64,000 bases of DNA from NCBI GenBank assembly GCA_036362985.1, contig JAYGXS010000005.1, positions 46,030,742-46,094,741 on the forward strand, in the 5' to 3' direction. The position numbers were made by a program, and so were the translations under genes. Each line of letters opens with the position of its first letter. The stretch's first letter is position 1. Source of the stretch: Ligula intestinalis. Taxonomy: Eukaryota; Platyhelminthes; Cestoda; Diphyllobothriidea; Diphyllobothriidae. The notes beneath the pieces are model-generated. The model searched no databases and was not told where the DNA came from. It saw only the letters and a program-made list of their open reading frames with translations. Positions 13,858 to 25,089 of this stretch are shown one piece after another.

Positions 13858-14125
13858 GACAACAAATTATTTGCTTGAAGATTTGACCTGCATCATGGAT
13901 TTTTGCCAGAGACATGAGCAGAATATAGCAGCATAAACGGGTGATACGTACATAAGAAATTGCAGCGTTTAAAGAAGTTGTCATCACTGTGCACCATGCG
14001 GGCTGTGACTTGCTGAACTTGGTTCACGTGTGGTAAAATTGGACGTGACGATCGTTTGGCCATCTGGTTCCCTGGTATTGGCGTACGACGACGTGGTGGC
14101 CTATGCGGTCCTCAGTTCTGGGGAA
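13858..14125 (-). mobile_element. PLE-A 3' end relic
   Basis: Degenerate copy of the sequence found downstream of the PLE-A GIY-YIG domain at 30061-30400 and 52015-52330. Shared blocks in the same order include GCTGGGACAA, GAGACATGAGCAG, the AAACGGGT block, CACGTGTGG, and the GGCCATCTGG block followed by GTGGCCT. No intact domain remains in this fragment. It abuts a PLE-B relic, so the region is nested retroelement debris. Confidence 0.6.
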
Positions 14126-14329
14126 TACGAGTATTAAAAGCTTTTAACTGTGTTATAACCGTTAGGGCATTTAGTTTATAAATATTGTGATTTCGAAATC
14201 ACCTTGAATGCACCTTCATATGGATTTTACTCACCGGGAATGTTTGCATTCATATAAAAGCATTGCCCTTAATAAACTATCAGTCAGGTTACGTAGACTC
14301 ACTGGAGGAAAGATGGTAGAACATCGGTT

Positions 14330-14940
14330 CACAATGTTTTTTATCCTGTGATTTCGAACTCTTACAGAAGTCTATCATCAGACATACGAATAAGCAACAA
14401 AAGAGGGAGGCTTGTTATTGTATGTTTTCAAAAATCAACTGTCATCCGGTCGTGAGGAATAAGAAGCCGTGATGATAAAAATGGCAAGGGGTGTGTTCAC
14501 TTAAGTGTCAGTTATTTCAACATGCATCAGAGCATCAGCAGCAAAAATGGCGCAACTATAGATACTGTGGGTCGAAGTAACTGAAAGGGACGTCTGGCCG
14601 TGAATGTATGAAATTGCGCAAGGCTATGTAGGCTCGCGCCAAGTGCACATGGATTGACAGAATTCCTGTCCTTGGACCAGACGTCAATCATTTCCCTGCC
14701 CGTTTTGTTTCCGGCGTGGGCGAATACCTTGACGGCCGCGAAGTTGAACTCATAGCTTGTGGATTGCAACTTGTGGTACTTCGTCACCTCATCAGCGTGC
14801 GTTCATGTATGTGCGATCAGGGCATGCCTTTGTTTTGGCCTGTCTAGTCACAAGGATGGATAAGGCATGTGAGGGGAAACACTTACCCCCAGATTGTTCA
14901 TTTGGCCTTGGCTGGTTTTTTTTATTTTCATCACATTGGT
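14330..14940 (-). pseudogene. PLE-B GIY-YIG endonuclease C-terminal relic
   Basis: Read on the minus strand, 14787-14527 encodes SYEFNFAAVKVFAHAGNKT, then REMIDVWSKDRNSVN. These are the FNFAAVKV and 'R..IEAW....NSVNR' blocks that follow the GIY-YIG core in Penelope-like elements. Upstream on the same strand (14940-14790), shifted pieces such as DEVTKYHKL continue the domain. Normally the domain provides a nicking endonuclease at the C-terminus of a PLE reverse transcriptase. Here the GIY-YIG core itself is broken and the usual INRC residues have changed to NPCA. The reverse transcriptase is absent, so this is a 5'-truncated dead copy. Confidence 0.7.
14344..14396 (-). ncRNA. Hammerhead-like motif in PLE-B 3' end (candidate, degenerate)
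   Basis: On the minus strand the order is CTGATGA, UA, then GACUUCU-GUA-AGAGUUC as a hairpin with one mismatch, then GAAA. This is the hammerhead order of box CUGAUGA, stem II, box GAAA. Stem I and a proper stem III with a cleavage triplet are not convincing, and two extra bases separate the first box from stem II. It is probably a decayed relative of the hammerheads reported in PLE pseudo-LTRs. Confidence 0.3.
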
Positions 14941-14961
14941 GCGCTTGGTAGCACGTCCACC

Positions 14962-15100
14962 GCAGACAATTGGGCCCACATCCTCTATAATTGTCCCATT
15001 TCCGTTGCCGACGCCTTGATGAACGTTTAAATCATTGACTGTTAGTTGCCCCTACCTGCTACCTTTTTAATCATGGCCTGATGACATTTGAAAGGTAATT
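14962..15100 (+). mobile_element. PLE-B 3' tail fragment
   Basis: This fragment shares a 25-base identical core (around 14968-14992) with 29918-29942. It continues with similar text (GACGCC, TGATGAACGTT, AAATCA). At 29.9 kb this sequence directly follows a PLE-B GIY-YIG relic on the plus strand, so here it is taken as the detached 3' tail of another PLE-B copy in plus orientation. It sits next to an opposite-strand PLE-B relic. Confidence 0.6.
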
Positions 15101-15475
15101 AGTGAAGACACACTATAACTTGCACATATACATGTTAAAGCAATCGCTCAATGAGCATCATATTCGCCTTTATTTACAAAAAGTTGTATATGCTCAAAAA
15201 ACAGCCATTTTGGCAAAAGAGACAAAGTAAAGAACTCTGTAAAAATATCGTGTGTTTAGCATACTTTTCTTGATTAATCTTAACGTAGAAGGTATATTCA
15301 AGCTGGTCGTTGAACGCTTTTTCATAGGCACTATTTCCTTCTGCCAAGAAAGATCTTCCACAGGCGCTAAAACATCGTCCGAAAATTACTACTCTTACAG
15401 CGATTATCACGCAAATCATCCTACAATTTCAAAGTCAGGTTTAGCTACTTTTATTTTTGGGATTTTCTTTCTGCG

Positions 15476-15930
15476 TTAAAAGGTTTCTGTTAAGTTTACC
15501 GAGATGAACCTCTTAGAGAAAAAGAATTTTCTTTGGTCAAGTCTCGCCCCAGTCACAAGTAATTTGAGGGGGGTGTCCTCGCAGCCTAGTGGTGGTGTTT
15601 GGAGGCCACAATCCTGACTACGCAACATGCGAAATGTCTGGATTAGGTCCCCACGTAGCTGTCTGTAATCCAGAGTTAACAAGTCAATATTTACCAATCG
15701 CGTCTCCTAAGGGAGGTTCCGTAGGCTTCATGCTAATTTTGTTGTGCGTCTTTGTACCCTTTCGAGGTTTTTTGGTATTTGGCTGTCCAAGGTTTCCAGG
15801 CTTGGATGGCAAAATCCAGTTGGGATCGCAAGAACGTGCCAAAGACCTTGCCAAATACAACTTTATCAAACTTAGCAAAGGCGCACTTGATTAGATACAA
15901 GCACGAAATTGGGGATTTAGCCACTTTCAG
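15476..15930 (-). pseudogene. CR1/Jockey-type LINE reverse transcriptase, C-terminal relic
   Basis: Minus-strand translation gives CLYLIKCAFAKFDKVVFGKV, then FLRSQLDFAIQAWKPW. A second frame gives LLTLDYRQLRGDLIQTFRML, then a PLKL..TGARLDQRKFFFSKR block. These correspond to the region after the reverse transcriptase fingers and palm in CR1/Jockey-like LINEs ('R..LEYA...W.P', 'L..L..RR.RGDLI..YKI' and 'F..RV...WN'). At least one frameshift separates the blocks and no catalytic core is present. The sequence differs clearly from the LINE copies at 34.5-39.2 and 56.2-60.6 kb, so a second LINE lineage is represented. Confidence 0.7.
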
Positions 15931-15989
15931 GCAGTGGAAAGATGGCTTCAGTGACGGCGTGGCCCCTGAATTAATTACATTATGATCAT

Positions 15990-16365
15990 CATCCTATCGG
16001 AGTATTAAGGTACGGTTTTGGCCACCTTCGCTGCAGTGTGCCTGGAGCTCTAACTGTGTGGTGTGACTGCTTAGTCGTCAGATATGTCTGAAATTGTCTC
16101 ACTGTTGTCTAAGTTGTCAACTATGGCGGCCTATGCTTTAGGTATAGGCATCCTCTGTTCTTCCGTAGGCGGATCATGCTTATGTATTGAACTCCTCAGT
16201 GTTTCCATCGCAGCGATGGTCTGGTGGAAGAGTTTCCTCATATTTGACATTTTAACTTCAGGTTTACTATACTTAGAGGCTAGAATATGATATCCATCGC
16301 ATCGCTTCTCTGTGTGCGTCGATCGCACCCAATTTGTTAAACCTTTCGATCGCTCTTTAGAGCGT
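15990..16365. other. Unrecognised stretch between LINE relic and tRNA-like repeat
   Basis: On the minus strand 16131-16328 is open for 65 codons (KMSNMRKLFHQTIAAMETL and onward), with downstream text interrupted by stops. It may be repeat-derived coding sequence, but I do not recognise it. Confidence 0.3.
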
Positions 16366-16438
16366 GCGGCGATAGCGCAGGGGTTAGCCTCGCGGTCTTC
16401 TGTTTAAGCGGTTTTGGGTTCGAACTCCTCTCACGGCA
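16366..16438 (+). repeat. tRNA-like (SINE-type) sequence
   Basis: A box-A-like ATAGCGCAGGGGTTAGC (16372-16388) is followed at typical spacing by a box-B-like GGGTTCGAACTCC (16415-16427). Together they resemble internal RNA polymerase III promoter elements. The anticodon arm does not fold cleanly, so this is a tRNA-derived repeat or pseudo-tRNA rather than a tRNA gene. Confidence 0.5.
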
Positions 16439-16439
16439 G

Positions 16440-19400
16440 ATATTGCATTTGACTTCTTGTCCGAATTATTTTCGCACGAAAAGTGAGGTTGCAGCTGAAA
16501 AGATTCAGATGTGAAGTTTTACCTTATTCACGATACAGATAGCCTAAGTCGTTGCTTTGCTAATGTAAGACTACGTTAAAGGTGATTCTTCTTACTTGGG
16601 ACGATTGGTTGTAGAATTTAAGAAGCAGAACTGTGACGGACTACTAGAGAAATGTCTAACTGTGGAACCTTTGTTCAGGGTTGGTAATATGAGGCGGAAT
16701 TACTGAGCTAGTTTAATTTCTAACTATGCAGTAAGTTACTCCAATACTGGTATCAAAGCAAATGTGATAGAATAGAATGGAGTTACTCAGCCTTTGTCGT
16801 TGTCATCCTGCTGCTCCGTTTGTACTAGTGTCTGAGAATTTAACAGTACCAGCGTTGTTGGTTGGTCCGATCTTGTTTAGGAAGAGTTCGGACGATTGCC
16901 TGCGTTGATAGTTTTAACATAACTGTGCGAGCAGATGGATTAAGACCCATGTGGTGATTGAGGAGAGGAATACTGTAGTACGGTTTATTCAGCGAACAAA
17001 TGTTGTGAGCATTCGGCTTTGTACGTAAATAAAGTGTGTTGATTTTAGCAAACTAGCTTTTGCACGTTGGAAACAAGCATTTTTCTCTTGAAACGCCACT
17101 GCTAAAAAAATTTAAACCACGCGCGGGCAAGATTTTTCAAGGTGATTTTTTAAAGGTTATTCAGATGAATCCTCCAACAGTATACGTATGAGCATTGCAT
17201 AAAGGTAATTTTTAGATGGACGAAGGTCAATTCAAACTTAATCGATGCCCTCATTTTGTATATCCGGTAAGACACAGATATGAGATTCCAGAATAATGGA
17301 CAAACCCACTGAACGATAAAATATTATCGTGTTCATATATAAACGCTGTACATGAACCTAAATCCGAACCCCTTTCCTTTTCCCGAACTTGTTTCGACCT
17401 TTTATCTTTGCAAAACGTCTACAACAACCATCACTTGTATAACGTGGAATTTATCACATGAAATCCAATATGAAAATATATGAAAATATATTTTAACTTA
17501 TTGTGTACGTCGATTAGAATCCGAAGCGAGTCCTTAGTGTTTAACATTATCAACTTTGTAAATTATTTTCTTCTCTAAGTTTCGCAAACGAACAAATACT
17601 GCAACATTAACGTGCTGTTAATGCAAGACTAAGCAGATCTTAGTTAGTAATTTTGTCCTTCACACACAGGTCACTTACGATTTGCACGTGGTATCTTTCT
17701 ATTTTCTGTCTTATAACATGTATTGACAGCGTAATAGAAAGATTCCATGCTTCTTAATAGCCGTTTCAAGAAGTTTTTTCTTAATTCACACGAATATATT
17801 ACTCCTAAGGGAGGCATTTCAGCTGATATTCTACAACATGACATAGTGGACTCAAAAACGACTAGCATATATCTGATATAAATTCGAATAATCTTCTTCA
17901 TTTAGTCAGGAAATATCCCATATAATACGACAAATGCGCTTTAAAATCATACACACCAGTGGTTATCATTAAGTTCAAAGTACAGCACAACGTAGTAATC
18001 AAAAATACAATGTATGTACCACTACGTGACAGGTTCAGGTCATATATATAAACCACGTCAACAAAATTCCATGTGGTATATAGTGGTACAAGTCACCAAA
18101 GTGCAATTTAACTTTGTTGTATCTCTTTAATGTAGCATTAAATAGTAATAAAAGATTATGCAAATTAAAGCACGGCGTTTGCAAAACACGTTTTGTGTTC
18201 TGCTTTATGGTAATATGACCGTTTTTCGGCTCTCTTGCGTAATTGCCTTGGTAAATATTCCAGTAAATTCTGTTAAATTATAACTTTACCTTTCACTGTT
18301 AGATTTCACCTCTCAAAACTATGCCAGAATGATAAGCAGTGGACTGGTTATTGAAATCACTTGCTTATTCTGTGTAATGCCATCCGCTGTATATTCCCCG
18401 GACTTTGCGTGCATTGCGCAGACTTCTACAACATTCACCGCACTCTCTTCTCCCTGTCCTGTCAAAAGCCGATTGAAAGGACAATGCCCAGGCGACCGAA
18501 GTTGTCTCCTAAATTTTGCCCGGTAGTTTTTTACCTTAAACATTCCCAATTCTATGTCACCTGTAACTAGGTGTGTCTACATTCTGACCCTTTTTCTAAT
18601 CCATGTGCGGGGCTCCCAGGCTGCCGAAATCTGTCCTGGGAACGTGTGATTTTGCTATAAATTGCCAGTATTCTAATATTATTTACCATAATTTTGAAAA
18701 AGATTTACGTTTGCGAATGCAGTAAGTGTTATTAACTACTAACATATGCTCGCATAGTAAGTAAAAACATTGAAAAGAATTCCAAAAGAACACATCACCG
18801 AATATGGAACAAGACTGTCAAAGAAAAAAGATAAAATAACCTAAACATAATTTCAGGAAATACATTTAAAGATAAACGAAAGCTGACTTTCGTGTAAATT
18901 TTAAATTTTGCATATCCAGAAGAATGCAAAGGAAGGAACATTTAAAGGCCAACACAATCCCATCAAACCTCAACATAACTGCAACACTCAAGAGTGTGTA
19001 TTTAAATTCGGGCTATATTTGCGCACCAACAGAAAAGGGTACACATTTGACATTGCCAATGCAAATAATACATTAAAAAACGGAAAGTAATCTTATTTTA
19101 ATTCATAAAAATAGAACCAAAGAGAAGTAAGTGACTTTGAAAACGCATCTGCATACGGCTTTGTTGTAGCATTTTAAAAACCCGTAAGCCTGCATATAAA
19201 ACCCGCTTCCAGTTCCTTTTGTGGCTACACAAGTTACTTATGTGGCCTATTTATTAAGAGAGCAGCAGTAACATAATTCTTCACACAAGTATTTTTAGTC
19301 GAGTTTCGTTTTGGAGTTAAGTTAAAGCATTCTGAATTAATAAATGCTAAGTTATGTTTGCCGCTTTATATTAAAATACTCAGATGTCCAGTTAAATTGA

Positions 19401-22400
19401 GTTTGGCTGACGAACTTTCAAAAAAGCAATTTAGGCTCTTTTAATGTCCCAGACTTCTTATTTGGGCATTTACAGTATTATCATTGATTGACAGATTCGT
19501 AAATGGAGGCAAAAAATCTAGACATTATCATTTTGGAAGGGATTTTTAATTTCATTTGATGAAAGAATGAACATATTCCGCCAGTGTTTGATTAATATTG
19601 TGCAGAGGATACCAAACCCATCAGATTAATTTCGACTTTGGATTAATGCAACGTTTAAAAACCTGCAATTATAGTAGAGTTGGTTTAATTAGTACGTCAA
19701 ATATTTATTTTTATAAATAATTCCTTTTAGGCCAGAATGTTTGATTGGTGCCTATTTTAACACGTGCATTTATTGTTAGCTCAATGTCTGCTGTCTACGT
19801 ACGCAGCAATAAACGCCAGTGGAAATTTTCCATTTCTATAGATACCTAATTAAGACAACATATTAAGTTCTTTCTAATTTAGATCATATTCATTAATAAC
19901 AAATAAAGAGTGAAATGCTCTTATTCACTTTGAACATCAGCATCTCGCTCATAACATAATTTTTTTGTAGAACACCGATGCGGTGAGAAAAAAATAAATC
20001 CACGAAAAATCTCAAAGCAACGGTTGTGTTTACCTCAAAAATTATTTGTTTTTTGAAGTTACCAAATCTATTATTTTGGGGTCTTCATTTGGCTTTGGGA
20101 ACCCAATGACATACCCGTGCCTTTCTGCAGGAAATATCACATAAGGCCATTTAGTAAATTTGATCGCCTTATACTCTGACGTAATCATCTACTTAGTACA
20201 CGCAATACGACCTTCTTCATAACCAATTTGCTGCAAAAACAACAATTTGTTTTTCTTTATAAGAAGCATAAATTTTTAAATTCTAGAACGAATACGCTAC
20301 GAAGCTTGCCTAAAAATATTTTCCCTACTATATAATTTCATAAGGTATGTGCACATTTGCTTAGTAACAACGAAGGACATCAACCTCGTTAAATATTTTC
20401 TAGATAACAAAAAGTAGACGTTCGATGTACTTTTAACATTTTTACTGCGACTAGCAATGATTTTGAGAACCACAACATTGAATTCCCTTTACTGCCCATT
20501 TGTAGACGAGTAATTATGTGGTTTGTGCTCTACGAACAACAATACACTGTTAGCTCAAAGCTTGTTAAGCTGCTAAAATGTCTTTATTTATACAGTTTTA
20601 AACGTCCTTCCTTACCCACTTCTTACCATTATTGCCTTGCAGTTATGCAAAGAAAATATCAGACACTTTGGAAGACTGCAGCAATAACCATAACAAGGTT
20701 GTTATGTTCTGTTTTACCGATTATGAAATATCATTAATTATTGTTTTAATTTAAAGGAAATCAACTTTGCAAATAGGCAAGATTTTATTATTGGTCCCTT
20801 CACAAACGTTTTGCCAACTTCGGGTTCATTTAATCTAACTGACTACCCCCCCCCCAAAAAATGCGTGTTCTACTACAATTCCAACAATGCTGTACAGTGA
20901 TGCGCTCGCCAACGGTAATCCAACGGGCACTATAGAGCTTTATACACTACCAACGGGACACATGTAGATGTGCTTGCCCCATCACAGGGATTAAGTGAAA
21001 TTAACCCTAGCAACTACGATCGTCAGACCATAATAACTTTTTACAGAAGGAGTCGATGGAGGCCCGAAAAGATAGAATAGTTTAACGAAGAATCGATGAA
21101 AAAGGTGCTGACCTCGAAGAGCACGACCAGCCAGGCGGCACGCCGTTTCAGAAATAGATACAAGGGCCAAGGTGAGCATTAGGTGAGTTAGCTTTAGGCT
21201 GCTACAGACCTTCTTCATTTTTTACGTTGAAGATTTTAATAATTTATGTATAATTTATCACTAGATCACCTTTACTCCATTCCTTGACTTTCTACTTATG
21301 ATTTCAACATTTTTTTGGTTAGGTGTGATGCTTGTCAACGTTGTTAGGCACTTGCTCTAAGTTTAAGAATATCAGTTTCTTTATCCGTCTGCATGTAAGA
21401 CAATCTGAAAGTCTTTAGCACCTACGTGATACGTTAGCTGAAAATCTGTGCTCTTTTTACGAAGACGAGCATTATGCTTCGCATTTATTTGCTGGCTTTA
21501 ACCTGCATTTACTTTTATTTGCCCAAATTTTTGCAGTTATATATAAAGTAGAAAGAAAATGTTTGTAAAATGCTAAAAAAGGCGTTCTGTTGAATGCATC
21601 GAATGCGGCTTTAAATGACCAACAAACGGCCGAGTCGTCGGCACAGTGCGTCAACACGAAAATTTAATGAAGTCAGATAATATTTTTTTTGCAGTTTAAA
21701 GCCGAAGGCGCTTTAAGCCAGGAATACTGATTACCATCAGTATGAATGCTGTCATAAACAGAGAGAAAGAAATAAAGAACCGAAGTTAAAAATAAGTAAA
21801 TTAGACCCTTTCGTGATTTCTACACGAAGACAAAGGAAGACAAAATAAACTTTAGAAATATGTGGTAGCATGCAAACAAGCAGACGTTTCGGTAAAAATT
21901 TATTTTCCTGGCATTGTTACCCTACTTCAAAAGATATTGTCTATTTCAGTAAAGAAATCTTTAGCGTCCTTTATTTAAATTTCTTCTACTCGTTTCGATA
22001 CAGTTAGTTTCAGCTGATTGTTAACCTTATTACGTGAATTTAAGTTATAGACTTAAGTTAATTTTGAGCGATATGTGGTTGCTTTTCACCTTCTGCACTT
22101 AAACATCTGTGCATGAAAAGCTGTTGTGCATTTTAAAAATGGGGAAACATAATATCTTTCATGTGTTTACCTTCATCTCTGAAATTTAAAAACGAATCAA
22201 TAGAAGTGTGTATCAAATTCCTTGGCACGTTTGCGCTGTTCCTGTTTAAAATTGGTTGGATACATCATTTTAATTATCACTAATCAAAATAGGCTATTTA
22301 CTCCATTTATTCTACTCATTTTATGCTTCATGCGCTAAAAGTTTTACTTCACTTTTCTTTCCTATGATATGGCACACTAACAAAACATCCATTAAAGCCC

Positions 22401-23420
22401 TTCTTGAAAGAAAGAATACTTGGGCCGGGTTTATTTAAAGTGGCACTTGAACCTTATTTTTGTTGTATTTTTCTTTTGAACTTGGGTATGGTTAACTGTG
22501 TTAAAACCCATCCCATTTTCTCAGTTTAAACGGTATTCAATATTTAATTTCAACATCTACTTAATTCTAATAAATATGAATTACGTTTAAATAAAAAATA
22601 AAGCTGACACCGAATAATTCTAATGTAGGTGTTGTAATTCCATTGTCCAGCCTAATGCACACAAAGTATATATTTTTATTAATTTAATCCCTGAATGTCT
22701 GGCAATCTTTCTGGTCAAAATACGATAGTTTGATTGTTATTCGTAAATTGGATACCATGAGGAGTTTAAATTCCCTTTTCAAATTTTTGCTTAACTATTA
22801 TAAATATGATAAATGTAATTTGAGAAAATGTAAGAGGAATGGGGTAAATATTACTTTGTTCCGCACATTCATCCGACCCGGTCAGCGAACGGCTGATTTG
22901 GTTTTCATGCAATCCTCCGGAATGATTTGAGCGGCTTTAAAAAGTTTATACACTACAAAATATGACGAAGACTAAATGCAAGGTTATGAACAACTTGAGC
23001 GTACATACACGTTATTGCGATTAGTAAAGTACAGCATGACAATCGTTTCCAGAATCCTGCCGTCCATCTTTCCTCTGTTCAAAACCGAATTCCTTTAAAA
23101 AGGTAGCTCATGCACTTGCATTTACGGTGAGCATGTTTTGATTTAAAGCAGTAAATATATTTTTCTCCATCTATCCTGCTTCGTCTTTCATCGTTCAAAA
23201 TTAAAAATTTTCTCTTTACTGTTTTTCAATACCTGGAACATCCAAACGTATTAACGGAAGCAAAACCTGTATGTCAGCTACCTGATAATGTGTTATGAAT
23301 ACGTATGATGTTATGTTTTACAGCACAAAGATAAATATAATGGCATTTCCTTAAGGAGTTATAGACCGGCACTCCCCAATCTGTTACGGTAATTAACCCC
23401 CTCTTACGGCCTCGCACTCA
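16440..23420. other. Unrecognised AT-rich stretch
   Basis: No gene, RNA or transposon was recognised. Local features are minor: a small imperfect inverted repeat near 18017-18090 (CCACTACGTGAC versus GTGGTACAAGTCACC), and a homopolymeric C run at about 20846-20855. All open frames are short and lack motifs. Confidence 0.45.
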
Positions 23421-23430
23421 CTCTTGAGGT

Positions 23431-23787
23431 TTGCAAAGAGCAGTATTACAGCTAACGCTACCGGCAGACTTAAACTGCCATCAAAGACCAGAGGATAGAA
23501 TGACTATGTCTCACTCATCAGCCGTCGTCACCCCGACATACCCAATCTCGGATGTAGCGTCACCTGAGGCTCGAATCGGTGACCTAATGATAAAAAGTGT
23601 TCAATTAAACTCTTTTGCCGATGGATTAAACTTGCACTTATTTGAACTTGCTACGGTTTTGATAATGCCTGATCATGCAGGTCCCAATGATATCAAAGAC
23701 GGTATATCTTTACGTGTGACGATTGATGGCAGCGAATTTTCAAGGCTTCACCCAGCCTTTTTTTCGAGCGACGGAGGCCATGTATAG
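23431..23787 (+). CDS. Unidentified 118-codon open frame upstream of a PLE relic
   Basis: An uninterrupted frame encodes a fairly hydrophobic, non-repetitive protein (for example VASPEARIGDLMIKSVQL and LRVTIDGSEFSRLHP). I do not recognise a family. It lies about 250 bp upstream of the degenerate PLE reverse transcriptase on the same strand, so it may be the 5' part of that element, a host exon or chance. The base composition is more balanced than the flanking AT-rich DNA, as it is across the PLE region that follows. Confidence 0.3.
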   Translation: MQRAVLQLTLPADLNCHQRPEDRMTMSHSSAVVTPTYPISDVASPEARIGDLMIKSVQLNSFADGLNLHLFELATVLIMPDHAGPNDIKDGISLRVTIDGSEFSRLHPAFFSSDGGHV

Positions 23788-24039
23788 AAGGTTTCAAGAA
23801 ATGATTCTAGGTCCTCACGGATGGTGTCGAGACAGACTTTAATTTGCCCTCCTCTTCAATGCGTCTAGGTGGGCTTTGGTGCCGAATCAAGGGCCCCATA
23901 GCCAAACTCGCGGTGCTGACGATGGCGAAACTGCTCAAAGCACCGCAGTCGCCTTTCTTGGATGGACTGATATATCCTCGCGAAACTACCACGGCGAGTG
24001 CGGACTGTATCATTCGAGATAAAGGCTGAATCCATAAGT

Positions 24040-25085
24040 TCGCATCTCTGTTCGCAAGCTTCTGTCGTCCAAAGTTTTAGGGCAATGCAGACCGCACAAC
24101 GTCTGGAGACCCGCAAACGTTAGTGCACAACTTCTCGTCAAAGTGAATTAATCGAGGTTAATACAAAACTCCTGCATTTTGAACTTGGATTAAACACAAC
24201 CGATGCCGATCCAGTCACCTTCATTGAGTCTTCGAGTCAGCCATATGCATAAGGGGTGTCACAGACGAGACGCTGGAGCTTCTTCAACACCAACGACCCT
24301 CTAGGAGTTGAAAGCAGACACCCAAATGGTTTTCTGCCTGCAGACAAAGGCCAATCAACGGTCGTGCTCGATAAAGTTGACTAATAAAACAACATTCGAA
24401 CGTACCTCAATGATCGAGAGTCTTGCAGAGTCAGCGACGCCGCCGGTCTGAAGCCCCTAGTGGCAAAGCTGAGCATAATGTTGGGTTGACTAAAAAACTA
24501 AAAGGTCATCACTAATAAGGTCTGCTACATGGCGAAGCCCGTTGAAGCAGCCATGGCACGGCTCTACGGCCTCTCAAAAGTATAAAAGCCAGACGTTCCC
24601 CTGCAGCCAATCGTCTAACTCCGAGGCACGCCTAAGAAAACTGGCTGGCAAACTGGCTATTCAGAAAGCCTAATTGCCTTACAGTGGGCTCACAAACAAC
24701 AGTTCACTCAGCAGAACATTTTTTGAACAAAATAAAGACGTCACGACTGGACTAAGGGACAAAATTTGATAATTCGATGTCATCTAACTAATCACAACCA
24801 TACGACAAGCCCTTGCTGTCGACATTATCAGCGTCCTTCGACGGTAGAGAGAAGTTCAGCCTAAAACTCTAGACCTCATAGACCTTTTGGAGCACTGCCT
24901 CAATACTATATTTACCTTCGAAAATACCACATGTGAGCAAATCAAAGGCATCCCAATGGTTTCTCCACACTTTGGACTCATTGCCGAGATGGTGCTACAA
25001 AAACTCGAGAGGTGGCTGTTCGAAGATTTCGAGCCCAAATTGTAGGCACGCCACGTCGACGACAGTTCGCAATGGGAGAATAAGT
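24040..25085 (+). pseudogene. Penelope-like reverse transcriptase relic (PLE-A/B type)
   Basis: Translated in shifting frames, the plus strand carries PLE reverse transcriptase blocks in order. ADKGQSTVVLDKVD at about 24340-24380 matches the usual PADKGR.TVV.D block. MARLYGLSKV and KPDVPLQPIV at 24550-24610 match 'P.FYGLPKVHKP..PLRPIV'. EQIKGIPMVSPHFGLIAEMV at about 24925-24985 matches 'EQ..GTPMGSP.S...A'. ARHVDDS at about 25045-25065 matches the YVDD catalytic box, with Y changed to H. Internal stops follow the TVVLDKVD, YGLSKV and FEPKL segments. The GIY-YIG domain is not visible downstream. The element is a dead, 3'-truncated copy. Confidence 0.8.
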
Positions 25086-25089
25086 GGAG

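Noticed and set aside
15080..15100. CTGATGA followed by GAAAGG resembling hammerhead boxes
   Set aside because: Only seven bases separate the boxes with no hairpin between them. It is better read as coding or tail sequence of PLE-B.
23431..23787. 118-codon frame considered as a host gene
   Set aside because: Kept only as an unidentified frame. It has no recognisable domain or splice context, and its proximity to a PLE relic makes host origin unproven.
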